A stretch of 64,000 nucleotides of DNA from Pelagibius sp965227505 (lineage in GTDB: Bacteria > Pseudomonadota > Alphaproteobacteria > Kiloniellales > Kiloniellaceae): contig NZ_OZ245757.1 in NCBI RefSeq assembly GCF_965227505.1, positions 1,736,001 to 1,800,000 on the forward strand. The letters run 5' to 3'. A program made the position numbers and the translations under genes. Within the stretch, counting starts at the first letter, position 1. Every line of letters starts with the position of its first letter. Shown here in pieces: positions 60,421 through 64,000 of the stretch. The notes beneath the pieces are model-generated. The model ran no database searches and was not told the DNA's origin. It saw nothing but the letters and a program-made list of their open reading frames with translations.

Positions 60421-61099
60421 ATAGGTCCGGGGTTAGCTAGTCGAGAGCGTATGCCAAGCCGTCATTCCACCAGATCCGATCCCCCCTTCAGCCACGCTGG
60501 CTTTCAGCTTGCATATTGCGGTAGAGACCTCATCAAGCGCATGTTTCGTCGACTTAGGATCTTCCGCAGCATCTCCATGCGCTAAGACAAATGCGCCGAC
60601 ATTCTCCTACGAGCAAGCTTTGTGGTCGCAACACTCGTATGTTGACTCGATTAGGTCGCAATCCCGGCGAAGTCTGTCAAGGCAGGTTGAGCCTACACAT
60701 GTAGTAGCCTCCCCTTTCTGCCATGACATGTTATTCTGCGGCTTCAATGCACTCAAGGTAGGCGTTGCAACTCGAACATTGGGCCTCAGACCAACCGACC
60801 GACCGACTGAGGCCGTTCAAAGCCCAACACAAGCAATCCAGCCGGAGTAGCCAAAGCCGCAAAGCTTTCGTCTGCAATCTCCTAAGCAAACAACTCGGAA
60901 ACCTTTTGCGGACTATGAGAGAGCATACGGAACGAAGAAGGACAAACAAGGCGAAGTGTGGTTTTGGCCTCGGGGCATCCCGACAATCATGGGATGATAG
61001 TCACCCCTATCCCAAAGAATCTCGAGCCTGAGCGGAAAGGGAAAGGAAGAAATCTGAAGCGTACGACTACCAACTTGGCAACGTTCAACACTGTGACAC

Positions 61100-62590
61100 T
61101 TACGGCAACGTCATTGGCTGATCAGAGACAGGCCTTATCCCGGATGCCCGATCGATGATGAAGTCTGCCACCAGCGCCGAATCGTATTTCGGGAAGATTG
61201 TCTCGCACTTCTCCGCTTGTTGCTTTGCGTAAATGGCCAATGACGCCCGCGACTGATGGGCAATTCTACTAAGCAAGTCGCGGAGTTCGGTCAGGTCAGA
61301 TACCGACCATAGCGCCACATCGCGTGCCTCTACGGATCGACGCCGCACTTGCGTTACGGCTTCTTCTGCGTCTGTGTAGAGGCTTATCGTAGGAACCCCT
61401 AGAGAAGAAGCCTCAACCCCAACATTCGACTTGCCGCAGACTAGAACGTCAATGCTGGCAAAAAACTCCCGCAGAGAAATCTCATTGTGGTCCCAAAGCA
61501 CGACATTGTTAAATGACTCGAGGTGGCGAGCAATGTGCTCTTTATCATTTCCAGGAGGGTGCCCCTTCACGAGGAAGCATCCGCCCACTTCATTGACGAC
61601 CTTTGCCAGATCTTGGAGAAAGTCATACTGCCGGTTGCAGGGATATCCTACTATGAGACTGCCGTGCCTTTCGTTGCTGAAAGGCGGTTCTTGGGAAAGC
61701 TGTGGCCACCCCGACACATAGATCGAGGTATCGGAGTTCCGGCGTCTTACATCAGCTGCACAAAGGTTTGAATAGACTATCGCGGAATCAAAGCAAGATA
61801 GGTCGTATAGCTTAAAAAGATCGCCAAGTTCCCTGAACCATGAGGTATGAGCCATAAAGATGGTTTCGATACCTGCTGCACGCGCTGCAATCACCGGAGC
61901 TACGACGAGGCGGGACTTCGGGCGTGGGGCAACTACGCATAAGGGTGCAGTTGCTTGAAACTGATACACTAGCCATTCGGTCGCGCCAAGGTGCGCCTCG
62001 GCCATCCGTCGTGCGAAGGTAGTGAAGGCAAAACACTGCGTCCTGGTGTAACCAGAATCAGCCAAAACGCTGCAAATCACTTGGAGATCTTGGTTCCAAA
62101 TTCTTAGTGCGGCTTTCACACTCTCTGACGGCAAGATCGGAATGTCGTCGAAGCCAACAAACCGCAAGCCCTGCACGTCTTTCTTCGAGCGGGCGATGGT
62201 GCGCATGAAAGCAGCCTTAACAAGGAAACAGGCCTCTATCCCACGTGCTTTAAGCGCACGGGCGGCTGGCAACATCGAGTTCAGATTGTTCTCGATTGAC
62301 GCAACAAACAATACCTTTCCATGTATACTAGTCATAGTCCGTCGGGAGGTGGACTTTCGCCTGAGCAGCCGCTTTATCCGATGCGGCAAGCAACCCCACA
62401 GCACTCTGTGCCACTTATTAGTGAGTATCTGATTCTCTAATGCAAAAACGATGTCCTTTTCCAGTAGATCGTACACCAGCTGTCCATTGTAGCGTGCACG
62501 CAAGGCATTTCGATCGATCTGCAAGGTGGCGTGCAGGTGAGGTGCACGACGCAGAGCCCTCTCTGGATTGCTGCGGAAGCGGTTCAGCAT
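61100..62590 (-). CDS. Glycosyltransferase-like protein (GT-B fold, surface polysaccharide)
   Basis: 496 residues, not assigned to a specific family. N-terminal domain from about 95 begins 'HGKVLFVASIENNLNSMLPA', a GT-B first strand and helix. The C-terminal domain has 'GSLIVGYPCN', 'GCFLVKGHPPGNDKEHIARH' and 'VLVCGKSNVGVEASSLGVP', the donor-binding pattern of CDP-glycerophosphotransferase/UDP-sugar epimerase-like enzymes. ATG at 62590 overlaps the kinase stop by 7 nt. Lower GC than the left part of the window. Cytoplasmic or peripheral membrane. Confidence 0.65.
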   Translation of the reverse strand: MLNRFRSNPERALRRAPHLHATLQIDRNALRARYNGQLVYDLLEKDIVFALENQILTNKWHRVLWGCLPHRIKRLLRRKSTSRRTMTSIHGKVLFVASIENNLNSMLPAARALKARGIEACFLVKAAFMRTIARSKKDVQGLRFVGFDDIPILPSESVKAALRIWNQDLQVICSVLADSGYTRTQCFAFTTFARRMAEAHLGATEWLVYQFQATAPLCVVAPRPKSRLVVAPVIAARAAGIETIFMAHTSWFRELGDLFKLYDLSCFDSAIVYSNLCAADVRRRNSDTSIYVSGWPQLSQEPPFSNERHGSLIVGYPCNRQYDFLQDLAKVVNEVGGCFLVKGHPPGNDKEHIARHLESFNNVVLWDHNEISLREFFASIDVLVCGKSNVGVEASSLGVPTISLYTDAEEAVTQVRRRSVEARDVALWSVSDLTELRDLLSRIAHQSRASLAIYAKQQAEKCETIFPKYDSALVADFIIDRASGIRPVSDQPMTLP

Positions 62591-63600
62591 TTGAAGGCCG
62601 CAGATAGATGCAATGCTGTAGCGCTCGAGTCGTTCGCCGCAGCTAGAAATTTTCTCCACTCATCTTCAGCAACATAACCACCTCGGCTCTCAACTTCGGC
62701 CAATAGGCAGAGATTCCGCAAGCAAATCCAGCGAATGCCAGAGGAAAGCTCCTGAACTGAACGCAGTGTTTGATGGCCTGCCTCTGCCAAGTAGGCTTCC
62801 AAAAACGCTGCGACGCTTGGCACGGCGTCTTCCAGCCGGTGAACGCCATCGCAGCAAATTCGCTGGACAATCATAACAAGATCAACCATGGGAGGAAGCC
62901 AGCTCACAGCGGCTGTTTCGAAATCGATGAATGTTGGCGCGGCCGTATCGTTATCAAACAATACATTGCCACGGTTCAAGTCACCATGCACGATTTGCCC
63001 GTTGGCTGGAATTGCAAAGGGTTCTCCAATGCTGAGCGCCAATGCTTGCAGTTCAGCAGGGTCAGGGCCAAGAGGGCCGGAGCCAGCGATGATCTCTGCA
63101 TGGCGAACTGAAAGCATTCTCATCCGTTCCGCTGAAGCTGCCTCCACTTGTCGATCAAGCGAAGTGTTGCGCCAGGCACAGTGTAGAAGAGCCAGGGCCC
63201 GACCCAACTGGCTCATGTCGTTCTGGCCAGCGTTACAATACCGGGCCGGAACATACGAATAGATACCGATAACCGGCCCCCTTGGCGTGAGCATCCATTC
63301 AGCCGGCGGTAACACCGCGGCGCCAGCCGCAAATGCGGCAGCAGACAAGCGGTCAGCAAACTGGTGTTGTTGGAGTTCTTCTGCAGGAAGAACCTTGAGG
63401 AATGCCGCGCGGGAGGGGCCAATCACGCGAAAATGTCCATATGGATGCTTTGCGGCGGTCGTCAGCCGAGAGACCCTTCCAGTGATGCCAGTGGCCTCCT
63501 TCAGCCAATCTGCCGTAGCAGCATTGGCCTCCTCAAAGATGGGCACATCACCCTCAAAAGAACCGAAAGCTGGCTCTCTAGGCAGCCAATGGTTCGACAT
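62584..63600 (-). CDS. Aminoglycoside phosphotransferase (APH)-fold kinase
   Basis: 338 residues. 'QIVHGDLNRGNVLFDND' is the Brenner catalytic loop (HGDxxxxN) and 'PTFIDFETAAVSWLPPMVDL' carries the metal-binding Asp. The N-terminal lobe is weakly conserved. Such kinases in polysaccharide clusters phosphorylate small molecules such as choline or sugars, not antibiotics. The start at 63600 lies 23 nt inside the upstream NeuB-like gene, so it is coupled to it. Overlaps the glycosyltransferase on the other side. Confidence 0.75.
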   Translation of the reverse strand: MSNHWLPREPAFGSFEGDVPIFEEANAATADWLKEATGITGRVSRLTTAAKHPYGHFRVIGPSRAAFLKVLPAEELQQHQFADRLSAAAFAAGAAVLPPAEWMLTPRGPVIGIYSYVPARYCNAGQNDMSQLGRALALLHCAWRNTSLDRQVEAASAERMRMLSVRHAEIIAGSGPLGPDPAELQALALSIGEPFAIPANGQIVHGDLNRGNVLFDNDTAAPTFIDFETAAVSWLPPMVDLVMIVQRICCDGVHRLEDAVPSVAAFLEAYLAEAGHQTLRSVQELSSGIRWICLRNLCLLAEVESRGGYVAEDEWRKFLAAANDSSATALHLSAAFKC

Positions 63601-64000
63601 CGCGCCATGTGATGGGTGTTCCCGGCGGCAATGCCCGGCGTACACGCCAGCCCTCAATGATGCCCCAGTGTTCTACGCCTATGCCTTTCGCTGGAAAAGC
63701 AAAGCCTGCGGTATCCAACGTGATGAGTTCTCCTTCTGCCAGCTCGCGCTTTGCAACGAGCCCCATGCGGGAAAGCTTCTTCTGCTGCACCGGCGGCAAT
63801 TGCGGACAACCGAGACCGCGGAAGATGGTATTGCATGTTCTCAGCACTTCCGCGAACTGACTGACCGGGATCGCATGAGCGACGTCCTGATCATCTGACG
63901 TGCCATCCGGATATACTCCTTTTTCTAACACGCTGGCATTGAGAGCGGCAGCTGCATACATCATCTCAGGCCCGGCGTGATGGTCGGACAAACCAACCAG
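63578..64000 (-). CDS. NeuB/SpsE-type sialic (nonulosonic) acid synthase, C-terminal part (cut by window edge)
   Basis: The visible 140 residues read from 'LVGLSDHHAGPEMMYAAAAL' (end of the TIM barrel, compare 'GYSDH' of NeuB) through 'ASVLEKGVYPDG' to a C-terminal SAF/antifreeze-like domain ('SRMGLVAKRELAEGELITLD'). NeuB condenses PEP with an N-acetyl-hexosamine to a nonulosonic acid for surface glycans or flagellin. The N-terminus lies beyond 64000. Its end overlaps the APH-fold kinase. Confidence 0.8.
   Translation of the reverse strand: MVGLSDHHAGPEMMYAAAALNASVLEKGVYPDGTSDDQDVAHAIPVSQFAEVLRTCNTIFRGLGCPQLPPVQQKKLSRMGLVAKRELAEGELITLDTAGFAFPAKGIGVEHWGIIEGWRVRRALPPGTPITWRDVEPLAA

Larger units (their letters stand above)
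60170..61099. other. 930-bp region without an intact gene; GC transition zone
   Basis: It holds a possible RTX C-terminal remnant (60251-60391, minus), a 26-bp tandem duplication (60369-60420) and, from about 60430 on, DNA of visibly lower GC with only short unsupported open frames. This looks like a junction between the core region and an acquired surface-glycan segment. No transposase gene is recognisable. Confidence 0.6.

Noticed and set aside
60509..61031. Two short plus-strand open frames (113 and 88 codons) in the GC transition zone
   Set aside because: Composition is irregular, starts are unsupported and no motif is recognised. Treated as non-coding.
62584..63600. Aminoglycoside resistance gene
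   Set aside because: Only the APH fold is evident. The context is surface-glycan synthesis and the N-terminal lobe does not match known resistance enzymes.

Overview
The window looks like chromosomal DNA of a high-GC alphaproteobacterium, probably a Rhodospirillales/Kiloniellales-type marine or soil heterotroph. This is inferred from TRAP, TTT and polyamine-type ABC uptake systems, an Avi_7169/Avi_7170 peroxidase pair, a mesaconyl-CoA transferase/hydratase pair and an ScfR-type regulator. No rRNA, tRNA or CRISPR array was recognised. The last 3.5 kb is visibly lower in GC.

Left part (1-9063). A minus-strand operon carries an SDR, a TRAP transporter (Q-M-P order), a D-2-hydroxyacid dehydrogenase, a PfkB kinase, a class I LacD/YihT-type aldolase and the start of a fucose-isomerase-like protein. 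It is divergent from a LacI regulator followed by a second SDR. Isomerase, kinase and aldolase form an Embden-Meyerhof-like route for an imported sugar. The kinase keeps residues that align with sulfosugar-binding positions of YihV.

9279-25150. A plus-strand block of about 15 kb holds two complete spermidine/putrescine-type ABC importers. They bracket a HisD-family dehydrogenase with altered metal and substrate residues, a His-tailed MFS metal exporter, a flavin monooxygenase, a CMD/AhpD pair and an opine-dehydrogenase-family enzyme. A LysR gene closing the block has a one-base frameshift.

25568-30276. An SLC13 permease with two RCK_C domains is convergent with PEP carboxylase.

30422-43944, a surface-adhesion locus. 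A 2547-residue RTX/beta-helix type I secretion substrate stands beside a divergent LapG-like periplasmic protease and a DUF1612/HTH protein. Two paralogous LuxR-type regulators flank the locus. A 16-bp palindrome, TCACCC-N4-GGGTGA, recurs four times in its non-coding DNA.

44046-53102. An unrecognised secreted protein is followed by a LysR/TTT transporter pair and three sulfur-handling genes: a cupin thiol dioxygenase, a four-domain rhodanese with one surviving cysteine, and a Cys/Met-metabolism PLP enzyme.

53190-60169. A minus-strand operon (serine-glyoxylate-type aminotransferase, malate-CoA ligase-type SucCD, mesaconyl-C4-CoA hydratase, mesaconyl-CoA C1-C4 transferase) is divergent from an ScfR regulator. 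A 36-bp near-palindrome lies between them.

60170-64000. A transition region carries a possible RTX C-terminal remnant and a 26-bp tandem duplication. It leads into lower-GC surface-glycan genes: a glycosyltransferase-like protein, an APH-fold kinase and the C-terminus of a NeuB-type synthase cut by the window edge.
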